Program-made: the position numbers and the translations under genes
The notes under the pieces: model-generated
Told to the model about the DNA's origin: nothing
The model's input: the letters and a program-made list of their open reading frames with translations, nothing else
Databases searched by the model: none
Origin: Clostridia bacterium
GTDB lineage: Bacteria > Bacillota > Clostridia > Oscillospirales > CAG-272
Direction: 5' to 3'
NCBI GenBank assembly: GCA_017411605.1
Contig: JAFQPR010000026.1
Span: forward strand, 1-49,109
DNA: 49,109 nt
Shown here: in pieces, positions 1 to 8,045 of the stretch
How positions within the stretch are numbered: position 1 is the stretch's first letter
Layout of the letters: each line of letters opens with the position of its first letter

Positions 1-240
1 CTTTCCGGATGCTCCGGATGCCTGCGTATACACTACGTTAAAGAGTGCTTTTCCGTTATGGATAAGCAGAAGCTTGCCTTCCTCTTCTTTTGGAAGATCG
101 TTTTCATCTCCATTGCCGTCTCCGTTATTATCTCCGCCGAGACCCGGAATATACTGGGCAAGTATATCACAGGAAGCCAGCGCAAACAACGTTACGAGAG
201 CCAAGACAAGAAGCAAAATTCTTACAAAATTTTTCTTCAT
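1..240 (-). CDS. Lipoprotein, N-terminal part (gene runs off the window)
   Basis: Reading leftward from the ATG at 240 gives 80 residues with no stop before the window edge. The first ~24 residues are a lipoprotein signal peptide: basic MKKNFVR, a hydrophobic core, then the lipobox LASC with the lipidated Cys at residue 24. A short acidic, Gly/Asn/Asp-rich linker (about residues 35-55) follows, then the start of a folded domain (KLLLIHNGKALFNVVY). The ribosome binding site GGAGG lies just upstream (244-250), and a good promoter sits at 284-312. The product should be anchored to the outer face of the membrane. The mature domain is not identified; the visible part is too short to assign a family. 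Confidence 0.8.
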   Translation of the reverse strand, partial: MKKNFVRILLLVLALVTLFALASCDILAQYIPGLGGDNNGDGNGDENDLPKEEEGKLLLIHNGKALFNVVYTQASGASGK

Positions 241-283
241 TTTTTCCTCCTTTTTTGAGCCGCGCTCATATTTTCGCGTATAT

Positions 284-312
284 ATTATAGCAAACACAAA
301 TTTTCCAGTCAA
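284..312 (-). promoter_or_regulatory. Sigma-A promoter of the lipoprotein gene
   Basis: On the minus strand, TTGACT (312-307), a 17-bp spacer and a consensus TATAAT (289-284) precede the lipoprotein start by about 40 nt. Confidence 0.75.
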
Positions 313-380
313 GTAACTATTTGTAAATTCGTAGGAACACACAAAAGGAAACATTCTTTATTGTTTATATTGCTAATATA

Positions 381-426
381 AAAAGCGCACGTACATATTA
401 GAGAAATAATTTGTACATACGCTTTT
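381..426 (-). terminator. Terminator downstream of thiT
   Basis: Arms AAAAGCG(TA)TGTAC and GTACGTGCGCTTTT form a long hairpin followed by a T run in the minus direction. It closes the thiT transcript before the lipoprotein promoter. The near-symmetric A/T flanks could let it work on both strands. Confidence 0.65.
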
Positions 427-448
427 CATTTTTTATTCAAATTTAACT

Positions 449-1318
449 TCAGATATCCTTCTGAACACGTTTCTTTAATACTGCCCCAAGTATGTAAAGA
501 ACGATAGATCCGACAATACAAACGGAGCTGACAATAATAACAGACACCCAGCTTACTTCCCCAAGATTTGCGAATGTGAATTCTCCGCTCTCGGCATTTT
601 GAAGATGCGGAGCTATGATTATTGTATCAACGCTTGCCGCAAGCAAAAGCAAGAAGCTCGCAATATGGGGCAAAACTTCACACGCAACGTCACTTTTCGT
701 GTTGCATGCCCCATAAGATGGAGCAAATCTCGTAGGAACATGCTTTGAAAAGTCGATAACCTCTCCTATCCACAAGCCGACAAGCACCGAGATGATAGTT
801 TCGGGTATCATATACGTAGCGTTATAACCTATCGAATAAATAAGCGCAGCTTCGGTCGGAATGGATAATCCTGCCCATACGGTTGCGCCGCCAATCGTAT
901 GGCTGAGAAAACGCAAAATGCACACTAACCCCATACCCGTTGCAATTTCTATCTTTTGTTTTGTGGGTGGGAGAAGTTTTTTCAATCCTATTCTGTTTCT
1001 GAAAATACCACCAATTCCGACAACGGTAAAGGCAACAATATAATCAAGCAGCATAACCGCTATTACCGATTGCCAGGTAGTAAAATAAGAAAGGTTATTT
1101 AGTCCGAGAAGCTGCTGTATCACCGAATAAACAACTCCGGATAAAAGACCGATGCCAACACCGTGGCGGTACGATACGATAAGTATCGGAAGCATCGACG
1201 CAAGAGTTACAGAGCCTCCATACGGCATTTCAACTACCTTAAACAGGCTCAGCACCGTGGCTAAAGCTATCATAACGGACGCTTCAACCATTTGTTTTGT
1301 TAGATTTTTGTTTTTCAT
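449..1318 (-). CDS. thiT: ECF transporter thiamine-binding S component ThiT
   Basis: A 289-residue integral membrane protein with about six or more hydrophobic segments. The stretch MPYGGSVTLASMLPI (residues 31-45) is characteristic of ThiT, the substrate-capture subunit that works with the shared EcfA/A'/T energizing module, which is not in this window. The TPP riboswitch directly upstream independently supports thiamine as substrate. At 289 residues it is longer than the ~180-200 of well-studied ThiT proteins; the excess is a C-terminal extension with extra hydrophobic segments (about 225-285). I chose the ATG at 1318, which has GAGGAGG a few bases upstream. A longer reading frame starting at 1348 would run through the attenuator hairpin and is unlikely. 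Confidence 0.88.
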   Translation of the reverse strand: MKNKNLTKQMVEASVMIALATVLSLFKVVEMPYGGSVTLASMLPILIVSYRHGVGIGLLSGVVYSVIQQLLGLNNLSYFTTWQSVIAVMLLDYIVAFTVVGIGGIFRNRIGLKKLLPPTKQKIEIATGMGLVCILRFLSHTIGGATVWAGLSIPTEAALIYSIGYNATYMIPETIISVLVGLWIGEVIDFSKHVPTRFAPSYGACNTKSDVACEVLPHIASFLLLLAASVDTIIIAPHLQNAESGEFTFANLGEVSWVSVIIVSSVCIVGSIVLYILGAVLKKRVQKDI

Positions 1319-1333
1319 AGTTTCCTCCTCAAG

Positions 1334-1366
1334 AAAAAATCGCCACACAGAAAATATCCGTGTGGC
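1334..1366 (-). terminator. Attenuator hairpin of the TPP riboswitch
   Basis: On the minus strand GCCACAC (1366-1360), an 11-nt loop, GTGTGGC (1348-1342) and a run of T residues form an intrinsic terminator between the TPP aptamer and the thiT ribosome binding site. This implies transcriptional attenuation when TPP is bound. Confidence 0.8.
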
Positions 1367-1404
1367 AAAATCAACCGAGAGAGTTAACTCTTGTATATTT
1401 TGGT

Positions 1405-1493
1405 CAAATATCTTCCTACGACGGCATTATCCGTATCAGGTTAAAGGGTTTGCGACGTATCGCATCTCAGCAAAAGCACCCCTGATATATTCT
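1405..1493 (-). ncRNA. TPP riboswitch (THI element) controlling thiT
   Basis: The minus strand shows the conserved TPP aptamer in order: the P1/P2 side with GGGGTGC, the CTGAGAT pyrimidine-sensor signature (1470-1464), the ACCC and ACCTGAT segments, then GGATAATGCCG and GTAGGAAG, closing with a P1 arm near 1406. It lies between a strong promoter (1530-1558) and an intrinsic terminator (1334-1366) in front of thiT. The expected behaviour is repression of thiamine uptake when intracellular TPP is high. Confidence 0.95.
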
Positions 1494-1529
1494 GTTTTGG
1501 CGAACCGCATAAAATTTACGGTCAAATGA

Positions 1530-1558
1530 ATTCTAGCACAAACTTTTCCGTTTGTCAA
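1530..1558 (-). promoter_or_regulatory. Promoter of the TPP riboswitch-thiT transcript
   Basis: On the minus strand, consensus TTGACA (1558-1553), a 17-bp spacer and TAGAAT (1535-1530). The start of transcription is expected near 1523, about 30 nt before the aptamer. Confidence 0.8.
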
Positions 1559-1649
1559 CACATTTTCAAAAAAATTCGAAATCAAAAACCGACACCGATA
1601 ATCACGCCATAATTTCACACGTACACCATATAAAAAGCGATATCAAGAA

Positions 1650-2270
1650 TTAAACTTCTTGCATTATAAGCAAAGTTCCGCTTTTCACGGATATTTCAGC
1701 TTTTCGGTTATCAATGAATGAATTTGACACGCCCAGAGGCCGAGAAGCCATCAGAGTAATATTTTCAGCCTGATATTTAAGTCCCTTGATGCTCACCCCG
1801 TGCGCATCACCGCCAAAGGCAAACACGGAAATCCCCCGTCCCGCCTCGGAAGAAAGGATAATCCTTTCGTTTTTGATAACAAAAATTTTTATACCGTTGC
1901 CAAAGAGATATGCGCGATTTTTATCGTTAATTATCTCATTTAGCAAACAATAGTTTGCAAACGTGTGGTCTTCTCTACCACCAACACCACCGTAAAGATG
2001 GAATTCAAGGCATCCGCGAGATGCACCGATCTTATAAGCAAGATACATATCCGTCTCATCCTTTTCGACGGGATGCCTTATTATTTCAACGGATAGATCA
2101 TTTGGCAAGTCATCTAACGAATCAAAATCTCCAATCAAAACGTCAGGTTTTATTCCTGCTTTCAAAAGATGAGTATACCCTCCATCGGCAGCTATAATAA
2201 GGTCACCATTTTTAACACGGATAGGGGCATAGAGATCTCCCGCGCCGACAATAACACATCTTTTCATCAT
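1650..2270 (-). CDS. thiN: Thiamine pyrophosphokinase
   Basis: This 206-residue protein transfers pyrophosphate from ATP to thiamine, making the TPP that the riboswitch at 1405-1493 senses. The family motifs are all present: AADGG (28-31), GDFDS (47-51), DETD (71-74) and the glycine-rich GGVGGREDHT (94-103), with the thiamine-binding C-terminal segment around PLGVSNSF. The start overlaps the stop of the upstream gene by 4 nt (ATGA at 2267-2270), so translation is probably coupled. A second in-frame ATG at 2267 is an alternative start. thiN salvages thiamine imported by ThiT, although the two genes have separate transcripts. Confidence 0.92.
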   Translation of the reverse strand: MMKRCVIVGAGDLYAPIRVKNGDLIIAADGGYTHLLKAGIKPDVLIGDFDSLDDLPNDLSVEIIRHPVEKDETDMYLAYKIGASRGCLEFHLYGGVGGREDHTFANYCLLNEIINDKNRAYLFGNGIKIFVIKNERIILSSEAGRGISVFAFGGDAHGVSIKGLKYQAENITLMASRPLGVSNSFIDNRKAEISVKSGTLLIMQEV

Positions 2271-3532
2271 TTTTCCGAAAGATCGAGCATCTCATCAACG
2301 GCGCGCATTACGCCGAGCTTACCGTACTCGTAAGTGAGTCCGCCCTGCATATAAGCGGTGAAAGGATAAACAAGAGGACCGTCGCAGCTGAGCTCATTCG
2401 TAGCTCCCGTCACAAACGTACCCGCAGCCATAATCTCAGGATGAGGATATCCCGGCATTTCTCCGGGCTCGGGAATACAATACGATTCAACAGGAGAGCC
2501 CATCTGAATTCCCTTGCAGAATTTTATAAGCTTATCCGCCGAATAAAGATTCATCGTCTGAACTATGTCGGTTCTCTTTTCATCATACTTCGGGTCAACG
2601 TCCGCAAATCCGACAAGCTCAAGAAGTCTTGCGGCAAAAGCCATTGATTTTAACGTCGAAGCTACGCACGAGGGAGCCATAAAGAATCCTTTATAAAAAG
2701 ATGCGAGCTGATTGAAGTTAGCGCCGAGGTCCTTACCTACGCAAGGCGCGGTAAGCCTTTCCGCGATATCCTCGATAACATCGCGTCTACCCACGCAGTA
2801 TCCGCCGCTGACAGCAAAGCCGGCGCCGAGATTCTTCATCATAGAGCCAACGAATACGTCTGCGCCAACGTCGGTAGGTTCTCTATCCTCGGTAAATTCA
2901 CCGTAGCAATTATCTACCATTATGATAGTTTCGGCGCATGCCTCCTTAACAACCCTGATAGCCTCGGCAATTTTATCTATCGTCAAACTCTTTCTTTGCG
3001 AATAACCGCGGCTTCTTTGTATCGCAGCAACCTTAATATCGCCGCGAGCTACTCTTTTGCGTATAGCCTCGAGATCAAATTCATTTCCCAAAAGGTCGAT
3101 CTCTTCATATTTTACACCGCATTTTATAAGAGAGTTTCTGCTGTCTCCCGCCGTTCCGATAACGCTTTTCAGAGTATCGTAAGGCTCGCCCGATATATAA
3201 AGGAGCGTTTCTCCGTGCTTAAGAAGTCCACCGAGGGTCACAGCAAGGGCGTGAGTTCCCGACATAAGCTGAGGTCTTACGAGCGCATCCTCAGCGCCAA
3301 AAACGCGAGCGTATATTTCTTCAAGCTTATCCCTGCCCGAATCGGTATATCCGTAGCCTGTTATTTCAATAAAATCAGCAGTTGATACTCTGCATTCCTG
3401 AAAGGCTGTAAGTATCTTTGCCGAGCAAAGAAGAGAATTTTCCTCTATTTTTTTGAAGACGTCGCAAAGATCGCGTTCCGCCTGCTCCGCCATTCTTGCG
3501 GTATACTCACTTATTTTATATCCGTAATACAT
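2267..3532 (-). CDS. Methionine gamma-lyase family PLP enzyme (YnbB/aluminium-resistance family)
   Basis: A 421-residue fold-type I PLP-dependent protein of the family often labelled 'aluminium resistance protein' or 'methionine gamma-lyase family' (B. subtilis YnbB). Visible elements are SGTHA (91-95) for cofactor phosphate binding, VDNCYGEF (206-213) with the pyridine-binding Asp207, and the probable Schiff-base lysine in GSMMKNLG (Lys233). The length matches the family. The true substrate of this family is poorly defined; carbon-sulfur lyase activity is a family-level guess. It precedes and overlaps thiN. The ribosome binding site is weak (AAGAG region) and no clear promoter is visible in the 217 bp upstream, which hold a direct repeat. 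Confidence 0.85.
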   Translation of the reverse strand: MYYGYKISEYTARMAEQAERDLCDVFKKIEENSLLCSAKILTAFQECRVSTADFIEITGYGYTDSGRDKLEEIYARVFGAEDALVRPQLMSGTHALAVTLGGLLKHGETLLYISGEPYDTLKSVIGTAGDSRNSLIKCGVKYEEIDLLGNEFDLEAIRKRVARGDIKVAAIQRSRGYSQRKSLTIDKIAEAIRVVKEACAETIIMVDNCYGEFTEDREPTDVGADVFVGSMMKNLGAGFAVSGGYCVGRRDVIEDIAERLTAPCVGKDLGANFNQLASFYKGFFMAPSCVASTLKSMAFAARLLELVGFADVDPKYDEKRTDIVQTMNLYSADKLIKFCKGIQMGSPVESYCIPEPGEMPGYPHPEIMAAGTFVTGATNELSCDGPLVYPFTAYMQGGLTYEYGKLGVMRAVDEMLDLSEK

Positions 3533-3549
3533 TTTTTTACACTCTTTTC

Positions 3550-3748
3550 TGTACCGTAATCTTTATTTTTTACCATTTTAAAAGGGTTTTCGCTATTTTT
3601 GCTTTGACAATTACTTTGGGTTTGTTATACTTACCGTCACATTTCAAAGCATTTTCAAAACACTTTCTATCGTTTAACGAGCTTGAGTTAAATGAACCCA
3701 TAAAAATACAATTTTTACTCTGTTTTAGTGTACCATAATCTTTATTTT
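3550..3748. repeat. Pair of 20-bp direct repeats in the spacer upstream of the PLP gene
   Basis: TGTACCGTAATCTTTATTTT (3550-3569) recurs as TGTACCATAATCTTTATTTT (3729-3748), 19 of 20 identical, 179 bp apart. The two copies bracket the gene-free interval 3533-3749. Nothing else recognisable lies between them. Confidence 0.6.
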
Positions 3749-3749
3749 C

Positions 3750-4436
3750 TTATATTTTATCGAGAATTTCAAGCAATTCATCAAAATTTCTTGCAGAATG
3801 CTCGGGTTTTATATCCGTATAAGTAAATTCACGTCCGTTTGTATAATGACAGGTGTGTATTCCCGCGTTCATTCCGCCAAGGATATCCGAGGTAAGGCTA
3901 TCACCGACTATCAAGGTTTCTTCTCTTACGGCATCTTTCATCAAAGCGAAGCATGCGTCAAAAAAATCAGATGACGGCTTATGCGCGCCCATACGCTCCG
4001 AAATGAATATCCCGTCAAAATACTTAGCTATACCGCTTTTCTTTATTCTTCTGTCCTGTACGAAAGCTGTTCCGTTTGACGCTATGTATAAGCGGTATTT
4101 ACCCGAAAGACAGCGAAGCAGCTCCTCTGCGCCTTCTATAAAATAAGCGCCCTCCGAAAGCCTGATTTCGTAATACGCCTGAACCGCTTTTGCAGACACC
4201 TTTTCACCCACAGAGTCGAAAAAAAGCTCGAAGCGCTTTGTTAAAACGTCATCACGTTTCATCTCGCCCCGCTCAAGCGCTTCCCAACAAGCGCGGTTAA
4301 ACGAACGGTATCTTGCAATAACATCATCGTTAACGTTGACACCAAAATGGGATAGAGTATCCGTTATAGCTTCCCTTTCCCCTTTATGAAAATCCAATAT
4401 AGTGTCATCCAAATCGAGAAAAATATTTTTAATCAT
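3750..4436 (-). CDS. HAD-superfamily phosphatase, YjjG family
   Basis: A 228-residue HAD hydrolase that begins with motif I as LDLDDT (residues 7-12; nucleophile Asp8, general acid Asp10). Motif II is ASNG (119-122), motif III Lys153 in HKP, and motif IV GDSLTSDI (178-185). The C1 cap is helical. The overall pattern (WEALERGEM, FISERMGAHKP) is that of YjjG-type 5'-nucleotidases, which dephosphorylate pyrimidine and non-canonical nucleotides. It is cytoplasmic and monocistronic, with its own promoter at 4466-4494. Exact substrate is inferred from the family only. Confidence 0.85.
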   Translation of the reverse strand: MIKNIFLDLDDTILDFHKGEREAITDTLSHFGVNVNDDVIARYRSFNRACWEALERGEMKRDDVLTKRFELFFDSVGEKVSAKAVQAYYEIRLSEGAYFIEGAEELLRCLSGKYRLYIASNGTAFVQDRRIKKSGIAKYFDGIFISERMGAHKPSSDFFDACFALMKDAVREETLIVGDSLTSDILGGMNAGIHTCHYTNGREFTYTDIKPEHSARNFDELLEILDKI

Positions 4437-4465
4437 ACAAGCTCCATATAATTTTGAACTTCAAT

Positions 4466-4494
4466 AGTTTAACACAAAACTTGCTTTAAATCAA
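4466..4494 (-). promoter_or_regulatory. Promoter of the YjjG-like gene
   Basis: On the minus strand TTGATT (4494-4489), a 17-bp spacer and TAAACT (4471-4466), about 30 bp upstream of the ATG. Confidence 0.65.
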
Positions 4495-4532
4495 TATATA
4501 TTTTAAATATAGGCTTAAAAAAACAATAAAAC

Positions 4533-4561
4533 TTGCTATTTACGTTAAATTATGCTATACT
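4533..4561 (+). promoter_or_regulatory. Promoter of the GH43-like gene
   Basis: TTGCTA (4533-4538), a 17-bp spacer and TATACT (4556-4561). The 5' leader of about 75 nt ends with the AGAAGGGG ribosome binding site. Confidence 0.7.
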
Positions 4562-4645
4562 GTAAAAGGTTTTACGATAGATAATCGGTCTATAACAGTC
4601 AAAACGCAAAAAACACGAGAAAATAACAGAAGGGGTATCTAAAAT

Positions 4646-6094
4646 ATGAATCCTTTATTTTCAGAATTTAAAAGAAAATTTTCCGTTTCCATGTATAAGA
4701 ATATGCAAATTCCTCTCGGTGAGATGAATTTCCTCAAGGATTTCGTTAACGACACCAGAGGTGATCTTTATCCCGTCTTTGAAAAAAGCGCGGACTGCAA
4801 GGAGCGCGTAGGCGAAAACCGTTTTTACGTCGAAGGCGGCTCTACGGAGCGTGTATTCTGCCAATTCTTTCCTTTTGCTACATATGAACTGATCGCAGAC
4901 AAGGTTGACGGCGAGGTGGGCTTTGCGTTCCGTATACCCGGAGCCTCCGCCATCGTCACTGTAAAAAGAGATACAAACGCCACTTCTCTCACATACAAGT
5001 GCGGCGAGCATACCGAGAGCTTTGATCTCCCTCGCGACTTCGCCGAAAATTCACCTTGGCTCGTTACCTGCCGCCCGGGATTCTTCGATATTTACTACAG
5101 AGTGAACGGCGGCGCAATCTACTATCTGACGATAGACGAGCCCGAGTTTGCCGAGTCAAACCGCTACGCGACCTTCAAGGACGGAAACGTTTCTCTTATC
5201 GCATCCGGTAAGATAACCGTTTCAAAGGTCACCTCAGCTCTCGATAACGGTGTTTCAATAGCGGACTTCCGCGCTGTAAAATACGAAGATGGAACGCCCA
5301 TTCACGAAAACGGAAAGGTGTATTTCACGGCATCTATCCGCACCCACGCAGGCAACTATCAGTCCATCTTCTCGTGGGTTCCCGGTACTATGCAATTCGA
5401 GATGACGGGCATACTCTTCTTCGATCACGGAGACGGCTTCTGGAGAGGATATATAGCATCATCAATTCTCTACCACAGAGAGAAAAAGGAATGGTACGTT
5501 TGGGTAAGCTCATTTGAGCACGACCATATTCTCGCCTACGGCTCATTCAAGGGTGATCCCAGATTCGGTATCGGTGTGGCTGACGTAAAGATTATGGACA
5601 GAGCAACCGAGGATAACAAGATGACCGATTTCATCGGATTTTTCCGCGATGAGGACCCTGACCTTATTTATGATGAAGAAACGAACCGCTGGCTTCTGGC
5701 TATCTGCCGCATTGACCCCGAGATAAAAAAATACCGTTACGTCTTCTTTGAATCCGACGATCCGTTCAAGAATTTCCGTTGCATAGGATGCGGCGTTCAG
5801 GAGGAATCGAGCGAAACGGGAGGCTCCTTCCTCCGCGTTAACGGAGAGCTTCACTTCGTATGCGGTAACACCTTTGACAGACGCTCGGAATACCGCATTT
5901 ACAGCAAAGACGGAATGAAGCTTGCAAAATTTCGTTATCCCGACGGCGGCTTCCGCGGCTGGGGCTGCGTTATGCCCTTGACTCTCGGCGCAAGAACACG
6001 TTATTTCTGGCTCACTTTCGACCGTCACAACGGTAGTTCGTACAATTGGAGCTACGGAAACGTTTACTGCTTCGAAGCCGAAGAATATAATTAA
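4646..6094 (+). CDS. Putative GH43/GH117-like five-bladed propeller glycosidase
   Basis: A 482-residue protein with no signal peptide or membrane segment, so it is probably cytoplasmic. The N-terminal ~190 residues look like a beta-sandwich; the rest has the repeated Asp/Trp/Tyr-rich beta-strands of a five-bladed propeller. Segments such as DEDPDLIYDEETNRWLL (about 335-351) and WGCVMPL recall GH43/GH32-like enzymes, in which an acidic residue at the start of blades acts in catalysis. No exact family can be fixed by eye and the substrate is unknown. It has its own promoter and is closed by a bidirectional terminator. The ATG is preceded by AAGGGG. Confidence 0.55.
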   Translation: MNPLFSEFKRKFSVSMYKNMQIPLGEMNFLKDFVNDTRGDLYPVFEKSADCKERVGENRFYVEGGSTERVFCQFFPFATYELIADKVDGEVGFAFRIPGASAIVTVKRDTNATSLTYKCGEHTESFDLPRDFAENSPWLVTCRPGFFDIYYRVNGGAIYYLTIDEPEFAESNRYATFKDGNVSLIASGKITVSKVTSALDNGVSIADFRAVKYEDGTPIHENGKVYFTASIRTHAGNYQSIFSWVPGTMQFEMTGILFFDHGDGFWRGYIASSILYHREKKEWYVWVSSFEHDHILAYGSFKGDPRFGIGVADVKIMDRATEDNKMTDFIGFFRDEDPDLIYDEETNRWLLAICRIDPEIKKYRYVFFESDDPFKNFRCIGCGVQEESSETGGSFLRVNGELHFVCGNTFDRRSEYRIYSKDGMKLAKFRYPDGGFRGWGCVMPLTLGARTRYFWLTFDRHNGSSYNWSYGNVYCFEAEEYN

Positions 6095-6188
6095 AGTAAA
6101 TAATTATTTATATATAAGAGCTAATAGCATTAAAATGTCAATCATAAATAGTCAAGATAAACTCAAAAAAATAAGCATTATACTAAGT

Positions 6189-6225
6189 AAAAAAGCGAAG
6201 ATGCTGATTGCATCTTCGCTTTTTT
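6189..6225. terminator. Bidirectional terminator between convergent genes
   Basis: Perfect 10-bp stem GCGAAGATGC/GCATCTTCGC with a 5-nt loop, flanked by A6 and T6. It serves the GH43-like gene (plus) and the ABC operon (minus). Confidence 0.9.
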
Positions 6226-6292
6226 GGATATTCAAACAGACAAATCTGTTTTCGTTCAGAAAACGTTTTTGCGTTTAATATTACAGCACAAA

Positions 6293-7087
6293 TCAACCGA
6301 GCATTGCTCTGTCGCTTGAAAATTCGTCACCGCTCGCACGGCTGAACAGAGCAAGAAGGTCCTCAACCGTAAGCTTCGATTTTTCCTCACCGCTGACGTC
6401 AACGACTATTCTGCCCTCGTGCATCATTATAAGGCGATTGCCGTATCTGATAGCATCACGCATATTGTGAGTTATCATAATAGTCGTCAGCTTGCTCTCA
6501 TTAACTATCTTTTCGGTAATCTCAAGAACTTTAGCGGCAGTTTTTGGGTCGAGCGCTGCGGTGTGCTCATCAAGAAGAAGCAGCTTAGGCTCCTTGAGCG
6601 TTGCCATAAGTAAGGTTACAGCCTGACGCTGTCCGCCCGAAAGAAGTCCAACCTTCGAGGAAAGTCTATCCTCAAGTCCAAGCTCAAGCTTAGCAAGGAC
6701 AGGCTTATAGCTCTCTCTTTCCTTCTTGGGAAGTCCCCATACGAGTCTGCGTCTTGTTCCTCTTCTCGCAGCTATCGAAAGGTTTTCAGCGATTTCCATA
6801 TCGGGAGCTGTTCCCTTCATGGGGTCCTGGAAAACTCGTCCGAGATACTTTGCCCTTTTGTATTCGGGCATATGAGTTACGTCAACACCGTCAATCTCGA
6901 TAGTTCCGAAATCGGGATTGAATACGCCCGAGATCGCGTTGAGCATCGTGCTCTTTCCCGCGCCGTTTCCGCCGATTACGGTAACGAAATCACCGTCATT
7001 AAGAGTCAAATTTAAGCCGTTAAGAGCTTTTTTCGCATTGACCGTGCCGGGATTGAAGGTTTTGTGGAGATTTGTTATCTTAAGCAT
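6293..7087 (-). CDS. ABC importer ATP-binding protein (TrpZ-like)
   Basis: A 264-residue ATPase with Walker A GGNGAGKST (39-47), signature LSGGQ (149-153), Walker B LLLLDEH (169-175) and switch His207. The DEHTAALDP stretch is typical of the ATPases that pair with the PF04392-type binding protein and BPD_transp_2-type permease (TrpXYZ-like systems). It is the last gene of the three-gene importer operon and overlaps the end of the permease gene by 8 bp. I chose the ATG at 7087 with GAGGAGG upstream; a longer frame starting at 7240 lies inside the permease gene and adds 51 non-family residues. Substrate, from the T-box, is probably phenylalanine or a related compound. Confidence 0.9.
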   Translation of the reverse strand: MLKITNLHKTFNPGTVNAKKALNGLNLTLNDGDFVTVIGGNGAGKSTMLNAISGVFNPDFGTIEIDGVDVTHMPEYKRAKYLGRVFQDPMKGTAPDMEIAENLSIAARRGTRRRLVWGLPKKERESYKPVLAKLELGLEDRLSSKVGLLSGGQRQAVTLLMATLKEPKLLLLDEHTAALDPKTAAKVLEITEKIVNESKLTTIMITHNMRDAIRYGNRLIMMHEGRIVVDVSGEEKSKLTVEDLLALFSRASGDEFSSDRAMLG

Positions 7088-8018
7088 TTTCACTAACCTC
7101 CTCAGTGTTTTTCTTTTCCTGCGCAGTCTTTGCATCCTCAAAAATCTTCTGCTTGGTGAAATACTTTTTCTTGAGATACGGAAGCGCCAAGAAGCCTGCA
7201 ACAACAAGCGCGGAAAGCATCTTGAGAAGGTCCGTATCAAGACCGAGCCAGATTACGAACGTATAGACGAGGTAATAAATTATACCGCCGCCGACAACGC
7301 CTATAAGAGATACGACGAAGTTCGGCTTTATTTTAAGAGAGATAGAAAGACCGATAATTATAGCGGCAAGACCAATAACAATTGCTCCGCGTCCCATATT
7401 TATATCGGCAAATCCCTGATACTGGGCGAGAAGCGCGCCCGAAAGAGCGATAATTCCGTTCGAGATAGCAAGTCCGAGAACCTTATTGAAATCAACGTTG
7501 ATTCCCTGCGCGCGGCTCATATGCTCGTTATCGCCCGTGGATTTAAGCGAGAATCCAACCTCGGTGAAGAAGAACAGATAAAGACCTACGATAATTATCG
7601 CGCAGAACAGAAGCGCAACGAGAATAGATCCCACGCTATCCATAGACGAAAGAAGAACGTCATATTTTCTTGCGCTTATAGAAAGGTTAGCCTTTCCGAG
7701 TATTTTAAGGTTTATCGACCATAGCATAAGCTGGGTAAGTATACCCGCGAGTATTGCCGGAATACCCATAGCCGTGTGGAAAAGTCCCGTTACAATTCCT
7801 GCAACCGCACCTGCGGCAAAGGCTGCCAGAAGGCACAGGTAAATATTTATACCATGCGTCAGCATTACCGCAAAAACGCAAGCGCCGGTACATATAGAAC
7901 CGTCAACGGTAAGATCCGCAATATCAAGTATTTTATAAGAAATGTAGAGTCCTATTGCAAACAGTCCCCAAATAAGTCCCTGCGCTACAGCACCGGGAAT
8001 AGCGTTTAAAAAGCCCAT
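7080..8018 (-). CDS. ABC importer permease (TrpY-like, BPD_transp_2 family)
   Basis: A 312-residue membrane protein with about eight or nine hydrophobic helices, of the branched-chain/ribose-type permease family (PF02653). The start MGFLNAIPGAVAQGLIWGLFAIGLYISYKIL and the segment DLTVDGSICTGACVFAV are characteristic of permeases in the TrpXYZ-like group. The C-terminal ~35 residues are hydrophilic and charged. It lies 27 bp after the binding protein and is followed by an overlapping ATPase. GGAG precedes the ATG at 8018. Confidence 0.88.
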   Translation of the reverse strand: MGFLNAIPGAVAQGLIWGLFAIGLYISYKILDIADLTVDGSICTGACVFAVMLTHGINIYLCLLAAFAAGAVAGIVTGLFHTAMGIPAILAGILTQLMLWSINLKILGKANLSISARKYDVLLSSMDSVGSILVALLFCAIIIVGLYLFFFTEVGFSLKSTGDNEHMSRAQGINVDFNKVLGLAISNGIIALSGALLAQYQGFADINMGRGAIVIGLAAIIIGLSISLKIKPNFVVSLIGVVGGGIIYYLVYTFVIWLGLDTDLLKMLSALVVAGFLALPYLKKKYFTKQKIFEDAKTAQEKKNTEEVSENA

Positions 8019-8045
8019 TTTTACTCCAAATTAAAGTGTTTTTTA

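Noticed and set aside
1436-1618. 60-residue minus-strand open frame
   Set aside because: It lies over the TPP riboswitch and its promoter.
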